Positions 1 to 9,044 of a stretch of 64,000 nucleotides of DNA are shown piece by piece. The DNA is taken from assembly GCF_009184545.1 (NCBI RefSeq), contig NZ_QJOW01000008.1:41520-105519 (forward strand), written 5' to 3'. The stretch is from Halosegnis rubeus. GTDB taxonomy: Archaea > Halobacteriota > Halobacteria > Halobacteriales > Haloarculaceae. Position numbers and translations under genes: made by a program. Numbering within the stretch: position 1 is the stretch's first letter; every line of letters starts with the position of its first letter. The notes under the pieces were generated by a model that saw only the letters and a list, made by a program, of their open reading frames with translations, was not told the origin of the DNA and made no database searches.

Positions 1-670
1 TCTCCTCCAGATTTACGACCACGAGGGTGCTTCCGGTGTCTGCCGCGAGGTCGGGGAGCGACGCCGCCGGTTCCACACTCAGCGACGACCCCGCGACGAG
101 GAAGTAGTCGCTCTCGCGGGCGAGCGTTCGAGCGCGGTTCAGCGGGCCGAATGGCATCTGCTCGCCGAACAACACCACGTCCGGTTTGAGAGTGCCGTCG
201 CAGGTCGGACACGCCGGGGCACCGTTGACGTCGCCCTCACGAACCGCTTCGTAGTACGGCTCGGCGTCGAACCGCGTCTCGCAGTCACGACACGCGACCC
301 GGCTCCCGGTGCCGTGAATCGTGACGGGGTCGTCGCTGCCGGCGGCGTGATGGAGGCCGTCGACGTTCTGGGTGATGGTGCAGTCGAGATAGCCGTCGGC
401 TTCGAGCGAAGCCAGTGCGTCGTGTGCGGTGTTCGGGTCGTGGCCGTCGTACACCTCTGTGACCATCGCGGCGCGGTCCTTCCAGAAGCCGTCGGGGTCG
501 CGCTCGAACCGGCGGATGTGGAAGTCCATCGGGTCGTACCGGTCCCAGATACCGCCGTCGCTGCGGAAGTCGGGGATACCCGAGGCAGTCGAGAGGCCAG
601 CGCCGGTGAACGCGACGGCCTTGTCGGCCGCCCGGAGCCGGGCCGCGGCCTCGCTGACGCGATTGTGCAT
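1..670 (-). CDS. Sir2-family NAD-dependent protein deacylase (3' end outside window)
   Basis: Sirtuin that removes acyl groups from lysines using NAD+, presumably cytosolic. From the ATG at 668-670, 223 residues are visible and the C-terminus runs off the left edge. The NAD-binding GAGLS motif is at about 23-27 followed by GIPDFR, TQNVDGLH is at 100-107, and the catalytic His is H119 (IHGT). A zinc ribbon is formed by C127/C130 and C154/C157, and GSSLSVEP is near 195. About 25-30 residues should be missing compared with usual archaeal sirtuins of about 250. It is convergent with nothing visible and lies 29 bp from the 3' end of the MFS gene on the same strand. Family assignment is firm; the substrate is unknown. 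Confidence 0.93.
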   Translation of the reverse strand, partial: MHNRVSEAAARLRAADKAVAFTGAGLSTASGIPDFRSDGGIWDRYDPMDFHIRRFERDPDGFWKDRAAMVTEVYDGHDPNTAHDALASLEADGYLDCTITQNVDGLHHAAGSDDPVTIHGTGSRVACRDCETRFDAEPYYEAVREGDVNGAPACPTCDGTLKPDVVLFGEQMPFGPLNRARTLARESDYFLVAGSSLSVEPAASLPDLAADTGSTLVVVNLEE

Positions 671-699
671 ATCCGGGGTTGTGACCGCGGTGGCATAAC

Positions 700-1893
700 C
701 TATGTGTCGGCAGTGACCCGCCGCGTGGCAAGCCAGAGGAGCGCGATTGTGAGTAAACAGACCGCAGCCACGGCTCCGAAGACGGGCTGCGGTCCACGAC
801 GGTCCGCGAACGCGCCCGCAGCCACCAACAGCGGGAGTCTGGCGAGCGCGTAGGTCATAGACGCGGCCGAGAGCGTCGTCGCTCGGCCGGCATCGGTCAC
901 GCGGTCGTTGAGGAATCCAGCGGTCACGCTCCGGAGCAGCGTCTCTGCACCCTTGTACGCGAGGAAGGCCGGAATCGCGAGCAGCGGGAACAGCGTCACG
1001 AGACCGACGCCGAGAATCACCAGCGGCGCGGTGATAAAGACCGTTCGCCGCGAGCCGACCCGTGCGTCGACGGCGCCCGTGTAGTAGCCCGCGACGGCCG
1101 ACACGAAGGTAAACCCGGCGTACAGTGGCCCGAGAAACGAGACCGGCAACCCGACGATGTCCCGCACGGTCGGCTGGACGTAGCTGTTGACCGTGTTCGT
1201 GTACGCGAAAAACACCGCGGCGACGCCGACGACGGTTTGCGTTCCGGGAGCGGTGAGTTGTTCTCGAACGACGCGCGCGGTGGCGCGTATCGAGACAGTG
1301 GCGTCACGGCCGTCGTTGAACGCGGCCGTCTTCGGAAACGAGAGCAGTATCGGAACTCCGAGGGCGTGGAGTCCGGCCGAGACGGCAAACGGAAGCGCCG
1401 GCTGGACGGTGTACAGTGCCCCGCCGGCTAGGGTTGCGAGCACCGTCACCCCGAGATTCACCGCCCGTCCGCGGCCCCGGACCGCGGTGAATCGCCCCTC
1501 GTCGTCGAGTCGGTCGCGAAGCGTCTCGTAGAGCCACGCGTCACCCGTCCCCGAGCGGAACACCCGCGCGAGTGCCCACAGACCATAGAGGAGAACGAAG
1601 GCCGGAAACGACTCCGCGACAACGAACCCGGCGATGGAGAGTGTCATCGCGGTCGTGGAGACGAACAGGCTGGCCCGACGACCGAGTCGGTCACCGAGAT
1701 AGCCGCTCGGCACCTCCCCGACGACGGTGAGTATCGCACTCTCCGTCGAGAGGAGCGCAATCTCGGTGTACGAGAGGTCCCGCGCGAGCAGAAAGATGGT
1801 GAACACGGGGGCGAAGAACCCGAAGGAGAGCGTCGCCTGATACGCGTAGTACGTCGCGACCACGCGCGAGGGGAGCCGAGACCGGAGCGACAT
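700..1893 (-). CDS. MFS transporter
   Basis: Predicted major facilitator carrier of 397 residues with about 12 hydrophobic segments. I start it at the ATG at 1891-1893 (MSLRSRLPSRVV). The frame stays open further upstream, but that part is antisense to the neighbouring kinase gene and is not hydrophobic or conserved-looking. A motif-A-like loop (GYLGDRLGRR) lies near residue 60 between the second and third helices, as in drug/H+ antiporters. The substrate cannot be told from sequence. It is transcribed away from the phosphotransferase gene at 2045, so 1894-2044 is a divergent promoter region. Confidence 0.85.
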   Translation of the reverse strand: MSLRSRLPSRVVATYYAYQATLSFGFFAPVFTIFLLARDLSYTEIALLSTESAILTVVGEVPSGYLGDRLGRRASLFVSTTAMTLSIAGFVVAESFPAFVLLYGLWALARVFRSGTGDAWLYETLRDRLDDEGRFTAVRGRGRAVNLGVTVLATLAGGALYTVQPALPFAVSAGLHALGVPILLSFPKTAAFNDGRDATVSIRATARVVREQLTAPGTQTVVGVAAVFFAYTNTVNSYVQPTVRDIVGLPVSFLGPLYAGFTFVSAVAGYYTGAVDARVGSRRTVFITAPLVILGVGLVTLFPLLAIPAFLAYKGAETLLRSVTAGFLNDRVTDAGRATTLSAASMTYALARLPLLVAAGAFADRRGPQPVFGAVAAVCLLTIALLWLATRRVTADT

Positions 1894-2044
1894 TGTCGAC
1901 CCATCAGTCGGCTCCTTGTAATCGGTTTCCTGACGCGAGGTTTTGTACGTCGAATGGTATGTTCTCTCAGCGTGCGTTCGGGTAACCCGTACATTTTCCT
2001 CCTTGCGGTCGGAAGCCACGGCTAACAATGTTAGGTGTTCACCC

Positions 2045-3118
2045 GTGAGCGAAGAAACGTACTTCGAGCGAATCGTCGACGTGGAGAAGCTCGCCGCGTT
2101 CCTTGAAGCCGAGCTCAGTCCCGTCGACGAGTACGAGGTCCACCACCACCAGGAGGGCCACTCCAACGAGACCCTGTTCGTGACGTGGGGCGACGACCGG
2201 CTCGTCATCCGACGACCGCCGCCGGGCGAGACGGCCGACACGGCCCACGACGTGCTCCGCGAGTATCGCGTAATCGACGCGTTACAGGACACCGACGTTC
2301 GGGTGCCGAAGACCTACGTCGCCTCCGAGAACCACGACGTGCTGGGGTCGGACTTCTACGTGATGGGCCGCGTCGAGGGTGACGTGCTCCGTGATGGTGA
2401 ACCGGAGCGGTTCCAGAACCCCGAGGCGCGCCAACAGATCGGCTACGAGTTGGTGACGAACCTCGCGCGCATCCACCAGGTCGACTACGACGCCGTCGGT
2501 CTCGAACACGGGGACTTCGGCTACCCGCCGGGGTTCACCGAGCGACAGGTGGACCGCTGGTCCGAACAGCTGATGTGGGCCTTCGACGTGACCGCCGACG
2601 AGCGCGAGGTGCCCGAACTGTACGACGTGATGTCGTGGCTGAAGGACAACGTTCCAGAGGACCCGCCGGCAACCCTCGTCCACGGCGACTACAAGCTGGA
2701 CAACGTGATGTACGGTCCCGGAGCCGACCCCGAAGTCGTCGCCGTCATGGACTGGGAGATGTCCACGCTCGGTGACCCGCTCACCGACCTCGGCTGGATG
2801 CTCTCGTACTGGTGGGACCCCAAAGACCCAGACCCGCCGCGCGGTGACGACACCGCGAACGACTTCATGGCGACCGACGACTACCCGACGCGTCGCGACC
2901 TCGTCGACCGATACGAGGAGCTGACGGGCTTTTCGTACGACAACGACCGCTTCTACCGGGCACTCGCAGTCTACAAGCTCGCCGGGCTCGGCGAGATGTT
3001 CTTCCGTCGGTATCTTGAGGGCAACAGCGACGACGACATGTACCCGCAGATGCGCGAGGGAGTACCGAATCTCGCCGACCGCGCGCTCCGTATCATCGAG
3101 GGCGACGAGCCGCTGTAG
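2045..3118 (+). CDS. APH-fold phosphotransferase family protein (ACAD10/11 kinase-like)
   Basis: Protein of 357 residues with the aminoglycoside/choline kinase fold. The Brenner motif HGDYKLDNVM begins at H213 with catalytic D215, and the metal-binding DWEM follows at D236, so it should be catalytically competent. Its length and layout match the kinase domain found with acyl-CoA dehydrogenases in eukaryotic ACAD10/ACAD11 rather than antibiotic-resistance enzymes. A likely role is phosphorylation of a hydroxyacyl substrate. The start is GTG at 2045. An ATG at 2028 opens only a six-codon frame that ends across this GTG. A T6 run at about 3129, just after the stop, may terminate transcription. 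An acyl-CoA dehydrogenase of matching type is at 56.9-58.1 kb. Confidence 0.82.
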   Translation: MSEETYFERIVDVEKLAAFLEAELSPVDEYEVHHHQEGHSNETLFVTWGDDRLVIRRPPPGETADTAHDVLREYRVIDALQDTDVRVPKTYVASENHDVLGSDFYVMGRVEGDVLRDGEPERFQNPEARQQIGYELVTNLARIHQVDYDAVGLEHGDFGYPPGFTERQVDRWSEQLMWAFDVTADEREVPELYDVMSWLKDNVPEDPPATLVHGDYKLDNVMYGPGADPEVVAVMDWEMSTLGDPLTDLGWMLSYWWDPKDPDPPRGDDTANDFMATDDYPTRRDLVDRYEELTGFSYDNDRFYRALAVYKLAGLGEMFFRRYLEGNSDDDMYPQMREGVPNLADRALRIIEGDEPL

Positions 3119-3160
3119 CTACAGCCCGACGCTTTTTTCTCCCCGGCGTGGCGTACACGC

Positions 3161-3361
3161 ATGGGCTCTGATGGACTCATCGACATCGACCAGTCCTGCT
3201 GGCGGCTGCTCGCGAAGTACAACCTCACGCTCGCGACGCTGTTTGGCGTCACCACCCTCGCCGCGCGAGTGACCGACGCGGGGACACTGCTGGTCGCGGA
3301 AAACGGCATCCTCGCGCTCGTCTTCGGCGCGCTCCAGACGTACGCGTGGCTCTCTGCCTGA
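3161..3361 (+). CDS. Small membrane protein, function unknown
   Basis: Open frame of 66 residues (MGSDGLIDIDQSCWRLL...) with two short hydrophobic stretches, about 23-35 and 48-62, separated by a polar acidic loop. It lies in the 284-bp gap between the kinase and an MFS gene, all on the plus strand, and ends with TGA at 3359-3361 about 40 bp before the next ATG. The acidic N-terminus and codon use look coding. I do not recognise the family. It could be a haloarchaeal conserved hypothetical or a chance frame. Confidence 0.5.
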   Translation: MGSDGLIDIDQSCWRLLAKYNLTLATLFGVTTLAARVTDAGTLLVAENGILALVFGALQTYAWLSA

Positions 3362-3402
3362 GCCGCGTCGCTTTTGCTCCTCGTCGCGTTCTCGGGGAGT
3401 AG

Positions 3403-4599
3403 ATGGCCGACGACCACGCGACCAGTTCACCGGGCGTCGAGCCGCTGGTCTTCGTCGGCGGGCTCTGGCTGACGGCCAAGCTGGCACGTTACAGCTTCCC
3501 TGCGCTGTTCCCGACGCTGGAGGTGTCGCTGTCGGTGTCGAACGGCGAGTTGGGCGTCGCCTACACCGCGATGTTGCTCGTGTACGCGCTGGTCCAGTTT
3601 CCGAGCGGGGCCCTCGCCGACGCGCTCGACGACGTACGCGTCATCGCTACCGGAGCCGCGACAGCTGCGGCCGGCGCTGTCGTCCTCCTCTTGCCGACCT
3701 CGTACGCGCTGCTCGTCGCCGGGATGTTGCTCGTCGGACTCGGCACGGGCGTCCACAAGACCGTCGCAGTCGGGCTACTCGCGCGGCTGTATCCGAGCCG
3801 AACCGGACGCGCGCTCGGCGTCTTCGACACCCTCGGCACGATCGGTGGTGTCGTCGCACCTCCGGCCGTCGTCTTCGCGCTCTCGTCGGCCGGCTGGCAG
3901 GCCCACTTCGCCGTCGTCGGTGGCGTCATCGCGCTGTTGACGGTCGGACTGCTCGCCCGGGTCCCGCGTGCGAACGCCGGTGTCCAAGCGAGCGTGTCGG
4001 ACCTGCGTGACCGACTCGCCGTCCGGCCGTATCTCGGCCCGTTTCGCGACCGCGGCTTCCTGCTGTTCGTCGCCGTGACGCTCTGTTTCTCCTTCGCGTA
4101 CAACGGCGTCGTGGCATTCCTCCCGACGTACCTCGTGGAGCGGGGGCTGTCGGAGCCGACGGCCGCACTCCTCTACAGCGGACTGTTCGCGGTCAGCGTC
4201 GTGCAGGTGGTGACTGGCGGTCTCTCCGACCGACTCGGCCGACTCCCGCTCGTTGTCGGTGTGCTCACGCTCGCGACGGGGGCGCTCGTCGGACTGGTCA
4301 CTGCCGGAGGGACGCTGCTTCCGTTGGGGGTCGCGACGCTACTCCTCGGAGTCGGGAGCCACGGATTCCGACCGGTGCGCGCGGCGTATCTCTCGGCGGC
4401 GATTCCAGACGAGATCGCCGGCGGCGGTCTCGGACTCGTCCGGACCCTGCTGATGGGTGTCGGTGCGGTCGCTCCAGCGACGGTCGGCATCGTGGCCGAC
4501 GCGACCAGCTTCCGGGTCGCGTTCTCGGTGCTCGCCGGAACGATGGCGTTGGCAGCGGGCTTCGCACTTCTAACGGCCCTATACCGTCGGGGGGAGTAG
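3403..4599 (+). CDS. MFS transporter
   Basis: Predicted major facilitator of 398 residues with about 12 transmembrane helices in two halves, separated by a hydrophilic loop near residue 200 (VSDLRDRLAVRPYL). The segment GALADALDDVRV after helix 2 is a weak motif-A loop, and GLSDRLGRLPL repeats it at the start of the second half (about 271). The N-terminus begins MADDHATSSPGVEPLV and the first helix lacks a signal peptide. It resembles nitrate/sugar-phosphate-like MFS branches in helix pattern, but the substrate cannot be assigned. It ends in TAG 28 bp before the MDR dehydrogenase gene and may be co-transcribed with it. Confidence 0.85.
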   Translation: MADDHATSSPGVEPLVFVGGLWLTAKLARYSFPALFPTLEVSLSVSNGELGVAYTAMLLVYALVQFPSGALADALDDVRVIATGAATAAAGAVVLLLPTSYALLVAGMLLVGLGTGVHKTVAVGLLARLYPSRTGRALGVFDTLGTIGGVVAPPAVVFALSSAGWQAHFAVVGGVIALLTVGLLARVPRANAGVQASVSDLRDRLAVRPYLGPFRDRGFLLFVAVTLCFSFAYNGVVAFLPTYLVERGLSEPTAALLYSGLFAVSVVQVVTGGLSDRLGRLPLVVGVLTLATGALVGLVTAGGTLLPLGVATLLLGVGSHGFRPVRAAYLSAAIPDEIAGGGLGLVRTLLMGVGAVAPATVGIVADATSFRVAFSVLAGTMALAAGFALLTALYRRGE

Positions 4600-4627
4600 T
4601 TTTGTGGCCCGGCCGTGAGACGCGAGT

Positions 4628-5632
4628 ATGCACGCCGCTGCGTTCACCGACCTCGTCGGTCCCGACGGTGTCGACCTCATCGAACAGCCCGACCCGACGC
4701 CCGGCGACGGGGAGGCGCTCGTCGACGTGAAGGCCTGCTCGCTCAATCGCCACGACCTCTGGATCCTCGATGGCGACTCCGCGATGATTCGCGGCGAGAG
4801 CCTCCCGTTCGTCTCCGGACTGGACCCGGCCGGTGTCGTCCGTGCGGCTCCCGCCGATTCCGATATTGAGACCGGCGACCGCGTCCTCCTGTGTCCCAAC
4901 CAGACCTGCGGCACCTGCGACCGCTGTCGCGAAGGGCCGGAGAACACCTGCGAGGCGTTCTCGCTGTATCACGGCGGTTTCGCGGAGCAAGCCGTCGCCC
5001 CCGCTCACCGCCTGATCCCGTTGCGGGAATCGCTGTCGTTTGCGGCCGCGAGCGCGCTCCCGACGGCGTATCTCACGGCGTGGCACATGCTCGGGAAGGC
5101 CGACGTGACGGCCGGCGACCGCGTCTTCGTCCCCGGTGCGACCGGCGGGGTCGGGCTCGCGGGCATTCAACTGGGGAACGTGCTCGGTGCGACTACCGTC
5201 GGTACGACCACCTCCGAGTCGAAGGCCGACCGCCTCGCGCAGTTCGCGGACGAAGTCGTCGTCGGGAGCGACGAGGAGATTCTCGTCGACGGTGCCGGCG
5301 AATCGAGCGCCGACGCCGCCCTCAATCACCTCTCCGGCCCGTTCACTGACATCTGCGGCCGCGTCCTCCGAACCGGCGGGACGCAGGTCGTCTGTGGCCG
5401 CACCGCCGGGGCGACGCTCGACCAGCATGCCGCGCCCTTTTTCCTCGCTCAGCAGGCGATTCTCGGCAGTACGATGGGCACTCAGCCGGAACTCGAACGG
5501 CTCGTCTCGCTGGCCGCCGAGGGCCGGTTCGAGCCGCTGGTGGATGCGACGTACCCGCTTGCCGAGACAGGTGCCGCCTTCGCTGACATGAAGACGCGGG
5601 ACGCGTTCGGCAAGCTCGTGGTCACGCCATAG
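4628..5632 (+). CDS. Zinc-binding MDR (alcohol dehydrogenase/quinone reductase-type) oxidoreductase
   Basis: NAD(P)-dependent medium-chain dehydrogenase/reductase of 334 residues. The structural zinc lobe is intact, with Cys at 94, 97, 100 and 108 (CGTCDRC...C). The Rossmann motif GATGGVG sits near 155. Cys37 is in the usual catalytic-zinc position, but the GHE motif that supplies the second ligand reads GLD (64-66). The catalytic zinc is therefore probably absent or altered, which would favour quinone-reductase-like chemistry over alcohol oxidation. The start ATG 4628 follows the MFS stop by 28 bp. The stop TAG is 28 bp before rhomboid. Confidence 0.85.
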   Translation: MHAAAFTDLVGPDGVDLIEQPDPTPGDGEALVDVKACSLNRHDLWILDGDSAMIRGESLPFVSGLDPAGVVRAAPADSDIETGDRVLLCPNQTCGTCDRCREGPENTCEAFSLYHGGFAEQAVAPAHRLIPLRESLSFAAASALPTAYLTAWHMLGKADVTAGDRVFVPGATGGVGLAGIQLGNVLGATTVGTTTSESKADRLAQFADEVVVGSDEEILVDGAGESSADAALNHLSGPFTDICGRVLRTGGTQVVCGRTAGATLDQHAAPFFLAQQAILGSTMGTQPELERLVSLAAEGRFEPLVDATYPLAETGAAFADMKTRDAFGKLVVTP

Positions 5633-5660
5633 CTATACGCCTCCGCCCGCATCCCTCGAT

Positions 5661-7289
5661 ATGGACCCGCTCGCCAGCGTCTCGCGCATTCTCCTCGTCG
5701 GGACGGTGCTCTTGTCTGTGGGTATCCTCCTCAGACTCGCCCGCCCCGAAGGGGAGTGGGGACGAACGCTCCGCTCGCGGCTCGTCCTCGGCGTCCCCTG
5801 GGGGACGCTCCTGACGATACTCCTCGTCCTCGCCGTCTATCTGTTCGTACAGGGCGGACTCGGTAACTGGTATCGACCCGTCGTCATCCCGTTCCGCTCG
5901 TGGTCGTACTTTTATCCGCTCGGCGTTCTCACGTCCGGGCTGGCCCACTCTGGGCCGGGTCACCTGCTCGGGAATCTGTTCGGTACCGTCATCTTCGGCG
6001 CGCTCGCGGAGTACGCGTGGAGCCACTTCCCCACCGAACGCGGGTCGTCGTCGTTCGGCTCGTGGCGCTCCAATCCGTTCGTCCGCATTCTCGCTGTCCC
6101 TCTTGTGGCCGTCCTGCTGGCCGTCGCGACGGGCATGTTCGCGCTCGGTCCGGTCATCGGCTTCTCGGGCGTCGTCTTCGCCTTTGCCGGGTTCGCGCTC
6201 GTTCGCTACCCCGTCGTCACGCTCGTGCTCGTCGTCGCGGGCGACTTGGTGAACTTAGGCTATAGCGCGCTCCGTTCTCCCGTCTTCACCGCCAGCGGCT
6301 CGACCCGGTACGTCACGCCCAGCTGGTCGGATATCGCCGTCCAGGGTCACGCGCTCGGCATCTTCATCGGTATCGTGCTCGCCATCCTTCTGTTCCGTCG
6401 ACGCGGCGAACTTCCGTCGCCGGGGCGCATCTGGCTCGGCACGCTCGGCTACGCGGCCGCACAGGGGCTGTGGGCGCTGTATCTCTTTCAGGGCGGGGAC
6501 ACGTACGTCCTCTTTCGAGCGGTCGGTGTCGCCGCGGTGTTCGCCCTCGCCGCGCTCGTCACGCTCGCAGCGAAGAGTTCGACCCGACCACTGCTCCCAC
6601 AAACGGACCTGACCAGACGACAGGTCGCCGTGGTGACACTCGTCGGCGTGCTCGCGCTCGTTGCAGCTATCGCTGTCCCGTACAATCTGCTCGTCGTCAA
6701 CGAGACAGCGACGCCAGCGGAGAGTGTCGAGATACGCGATTACACCGTCTTCTACGGCGAAGACGTGCCCAACCAGTACGTCGGCGCGTACGACCTCCCA
6801 ATCTACAACGCCTCCGGGGTGACGACGAGCGGCGTCATCGTCGCCAGCCCGGATAGACAGGTGTGGCAGACGGTGATACCGGCCGGACGGCTCGCGGACG
6901 GGGATGCACGGACGGTCCGGGTCGGCGGCGTCGGCTGGCGCGACACCGTCGTCGCACAGCGCGTCCAGTGGAACGTCGTCGGCAACCGGTCGGTCTACAC
7001 AGTCCGGCTGGACCACGGCGTCGAGTCGACGCTCGCGTACACCTCGGACCCGTCGCGGGCAACACCCACTATCGACGGGCGGAACGTCACCGTCGTCTCG
7101 ACGCGCAGCGGCTTCCGACTCTCCGTGACCAGACGTGGGACGGAGCTCGGCCGCACGTCGATACCGGTCTCGAACGAGACGACGGCCGTCGGCGGACTCT
7201 CCGTCGAGAACGACGAGGGAACGCTCGTCGCGGTCAGTGGCGAGACGCGTGTCCCGATTGCCCGGCGCGCGAGCACCCGCGGGAACTAG
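5661..7289 (+). CDS. Rhomboid-family intramembrane serine protease with C-terminal extracellular domain
   Basis: Membrane protease of 542 residues cleaving transmembrane helices. The rhomboid core carries HSGPGHLLGN in an early helix, the nucleophile motif GFSGVVFAF (Ser near 169) and the catalytic His near 230 (VQGHALG). After a helix near 330-350, about 190 polar residues follow, with many Thr/Ser and potential N-glycosylation sites (NET, NAS, NRS). They probably form an exported domain. This tail makes it twice the size of minimal rhomboids. Its stop TAG shares the palindrome CTAG at 7286-7289 with the stop of the convergent methyltransferase gene, leaving no intergenic space. Confidence 0.9.
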   Translation: MDPLASVSRILLVGTVLLSVGILLRLARPEGEWGRTLRSRLVLGVPWGTLLTILLVLAVYLFVQGGLGNWYRPVVIPFRSWSYFYPLGVLTSGLAHSGPGHLLGNLFGTVIFGALAEYAWSHFPTERGSSSFGSWRSNPFVRILAVPLVAVLLAVATGMFALGPVIGFSGVVFAFAGFALVRYPVVTLVLVVAGDLVNLGYSALRSPVFTASGSTRYVTPSWSDIAVQGHALGIFIGIVLAILLFRRRGELPSPGRIWLGTLGYAAAQGLWALYLFQGGDTYVLFRAVGVAAVFALAALVTLAAKSSTRPLLPQTDLTRRQVAVVTLVGVLALVAAIAVPYNLLVVNETATPAESVEIRDYTVFYGEDVPNQYVGAYDLPIYNASGVTTSGVIVASPDRQVWQTVIPAGRLADGDARTVRVGGVGWRDTVVAQRVQWNVVGNRSVYTVRLDHGVESTLAYTSDPSRATPTIDGRNVTVVSTRSGFRLSVTRRGTELGRTSIPVSNETTAVGGLSVENDEGTLVAVSGETRVPIARRASTRGN

Positions 7290-7906
7290 TCCCAGCGAAT
7301 CCGAAACAGTTCGGTGTCGAGCGTTCGCGTCTCCTCGTCGTGGTGGTCGTACTGGCTCGGTGCGTCGAACTCGGCGGCGAAGGCGTGTGTCACCTCGCCA
7401 CCCTCGTCGGCGGCGAACGACTCGACGAAGTCACGGCTCCCGGCGTTGTGAATCGAGTAGGAGACGACCGCGAGCTCACGCGCCGCGGCGAGGAACGCGC
7501 GGTCGGCGTGTTCGTTCCCGTCGCGCGCGCCGAAGGGCGGATTCATTACGACCGTCGCGTCCGAACACGACAGCGGTGGTCGCGTCGCGTCTGCCCGGAG
7601 CCACGCGATATCGCCCTGCGCGCCGACCTGTGTCTCGTTTTCGCTCGCGGTCGAGAGGGCCGCAGCGTCGAGTTCAACGCCGACCGATAGCCGCGCGCCG
7701 GCGAGCGCACTCGCGAGCGTCAACATCCCGGTGCCACAGCCCAAATCGACGACGGTCGCTCCCGCGATGTCGTCTCGAAGCGCGGCGACGTGGACGAGAT
7801 GTGCAGCGAGGTCCGGCGGCGTGCGGTACTGTTCGAGGTCGATGCGGGGGTCGTCGAACCCCGCGACGACGCCGAGCTGCTGTGCGAGTTGACGGCGTTC
7901 GGTCAC
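7286..7906 (-). CDS. METTL5-like N6-adenine RNA/DNA methyltransferase
   Basis: SAM-dependent methyltransferase of 206 residues. Motif I is DLGCGTGMLT at 54-63 and the adenine-N6 catalytic motif is NPPFG at 122-126, followed by GNEHADRAFL. Length and motif spacing match the archaeal METTL5 group, which in eukaryotes modifies an adenosine of small-subunit rRNA. By analogy this one probably acts on rRNA. The start ATG at 7904-7906 lies six bases after the dph2 stop, so the two translation-related genes form an operon on the minus strand. The stop overlaps that of rhomboid. Confidence 0.85.
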   Translation of the reverse strand: MTERRQLAQQLGVVAGFDDPRIDLEQYRTPPDLAAHLVHVAALRDDIAGATVVDLGCGTGMLTLASALAGARLSVGVELDAAALSTASENETQVGAQGDIAWLRADATRPPLSCSDATVVMNPPFGARDGNEHADRAFLAAARELAVVSYSIHNAGSRDFVESFAADEGGEVTHAFAAEFDAPSQYDHHDEETRTLDTELFRIRWD

Positions 7907-7912
7907 GTTACC

Positions 7913-8959
7913 TCACCACGTCCCGTGGAAGGTGTCGAAGGAAAGCTCGTCGAGCGGTTTCTCGCCGATGGCGATCTCGTACTCTCCGGGAGTCAACATG
8001 GGCTGTTTGAACTGCGGGCCGTCGTCGGTCGTAATGCGTGGACAGCCGGTGTTGACGTAGGCGTCGAAGCCGAACTGGGTGAGCCGGTCGGGCGTGACCT
8101 CGTCCATCGTCAGCATGTATGCGTTCTCGTTGTTCTCGACGATTTCGTTGGCCACGTCCCAGCGGCCCTGCCCGATCTTCGTACAGAAGACGACGCCCCA
8201 CGTCTCAGAGTCCATCGCGCGATGGACCGCACCGTAGCGCTGCTTGAGGAACTTCTCGGTGTCGGCGATGGTGACGACGTTGTTGACGGGGTCGGCGATG
8301 ACGACGTTCTTCTCCGGGTGTTCCATCGCCAGTCCGAGCGGGTGGAACTTCCCGCCCCCGACGTACAACACCTGGTCGGCGTCGATGTCGGCAGAGGCGT
8401 AGTTACAGCCGAGCACCTGCCCCTCGTTGGTGAGGCGGTCGTCTCCGCGTCGGGTGTGGACGGTGTAGCCGCGCGCCTCCAACCACTCGCGCATCTCCTC
8501 GAACTTGTTCATGTGCTGGGCGGTCGTGACCAGCCCCACGTCTGGATTCTTCTCGGGGTCTGCGAGCTCATCGAGGGAGTCTTCCATGATGGGCGCGACC
8601 TCGACGTTCGAGAACAGGGGCACGTAGATGATCTTGTCCGACTCCTTCATCGGGGAGTGACCGAAGTGGACGAACACATCCGTCCGGCGCATCATGTAGG
8701 TGTCCAGGTCACAGGCACCGTAACAGGGCTTGCCCGAAATCATGACGGTCACCTCCTCTGGAAGGAGGGCGCGGAGGTCGTCGGCGACGTGCGGGGCGCG
8801 TCGCTTCAGCCCCTCGGGAAACTGGAGACCGATCTTCTGTGCGTTGCGTTCCTCGGCGGCTTCGACGATGCGGTCGAGTTCGTAGTCCCACGTCCGCTCG
8901 TGTTTGAGGGCCATCCCCGTGTTGCGGAGGTCACCCTCAGTGCGCGGCTCTTGGCTCAT
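7913..8959 (-). CDS. dph2: Diphthamide biosynthesis enzyme Dph2
   Basis: Radical-SAM-like enzyme of 348 residues that transfers the 3-amino-3-carboxypropyl group of SAM to the conserved His of translation elongation factor 2, the first step of diphthamide formation. Archaeal Dph2 is a homodimer with a [4Fe-4S] cluster held by three Cys from three domains. Candidates here are C79 or C83 (GKPCYGACD), C185 (LGCNYAS) and C306 (NTGCPRI). Overall length and the three-domain layout are normal. It is the first gene of a two-gene operon with the METTL5-like methyltransferase and is divergent from ylbF-like 9045. Confidence 0.95.
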   Translation of the reverse strand: MSQEPRTEGDLRNTGMALKHERTWDYELDRIVEAAEERNAQKIGLQFPEGLKRRAPHVADDLRALLPEEVTVMISGKPCYGACDLDTYMMRRTDVFVHFGHSPMKESDKIIYVPLFSNVEVAPIMEDSLDELADPEKNPDVGLVTTAQHMNKFEEMREWLEARGYTVHTRRGDDRLTNEGQVLGCNYASADIDADQVLYVGGGKFHPLGLAMEHPEKNVVIADPVNNVVTIADTEKFLKQRYGAVHRAMDSETWGVVFCTKIGQGRWDVANEIVENNENAYMLTMDEVTPDRLTQFGFDAYVNTGCPRITTDDGPQFKQPMLTPGEYEIAIGEKPLDELSFDTFHGTW

Positions 8960-9044
8960 TACACGGTGTATCGACCCGAGGCGTAAAACGAGCGCGCTTT
9001 CCCCTATTCGGCAAACCTAAACCGCCGCGGTCCGAGGTTAATGT

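Noticed and set aside
2028..2048. ATG at 2028 as start of the phosphotransferase or as a regulatory upstream frame.
   Set aside because: It is out of frame and stops after six codons at the real GTG; nothing shows it is translated.
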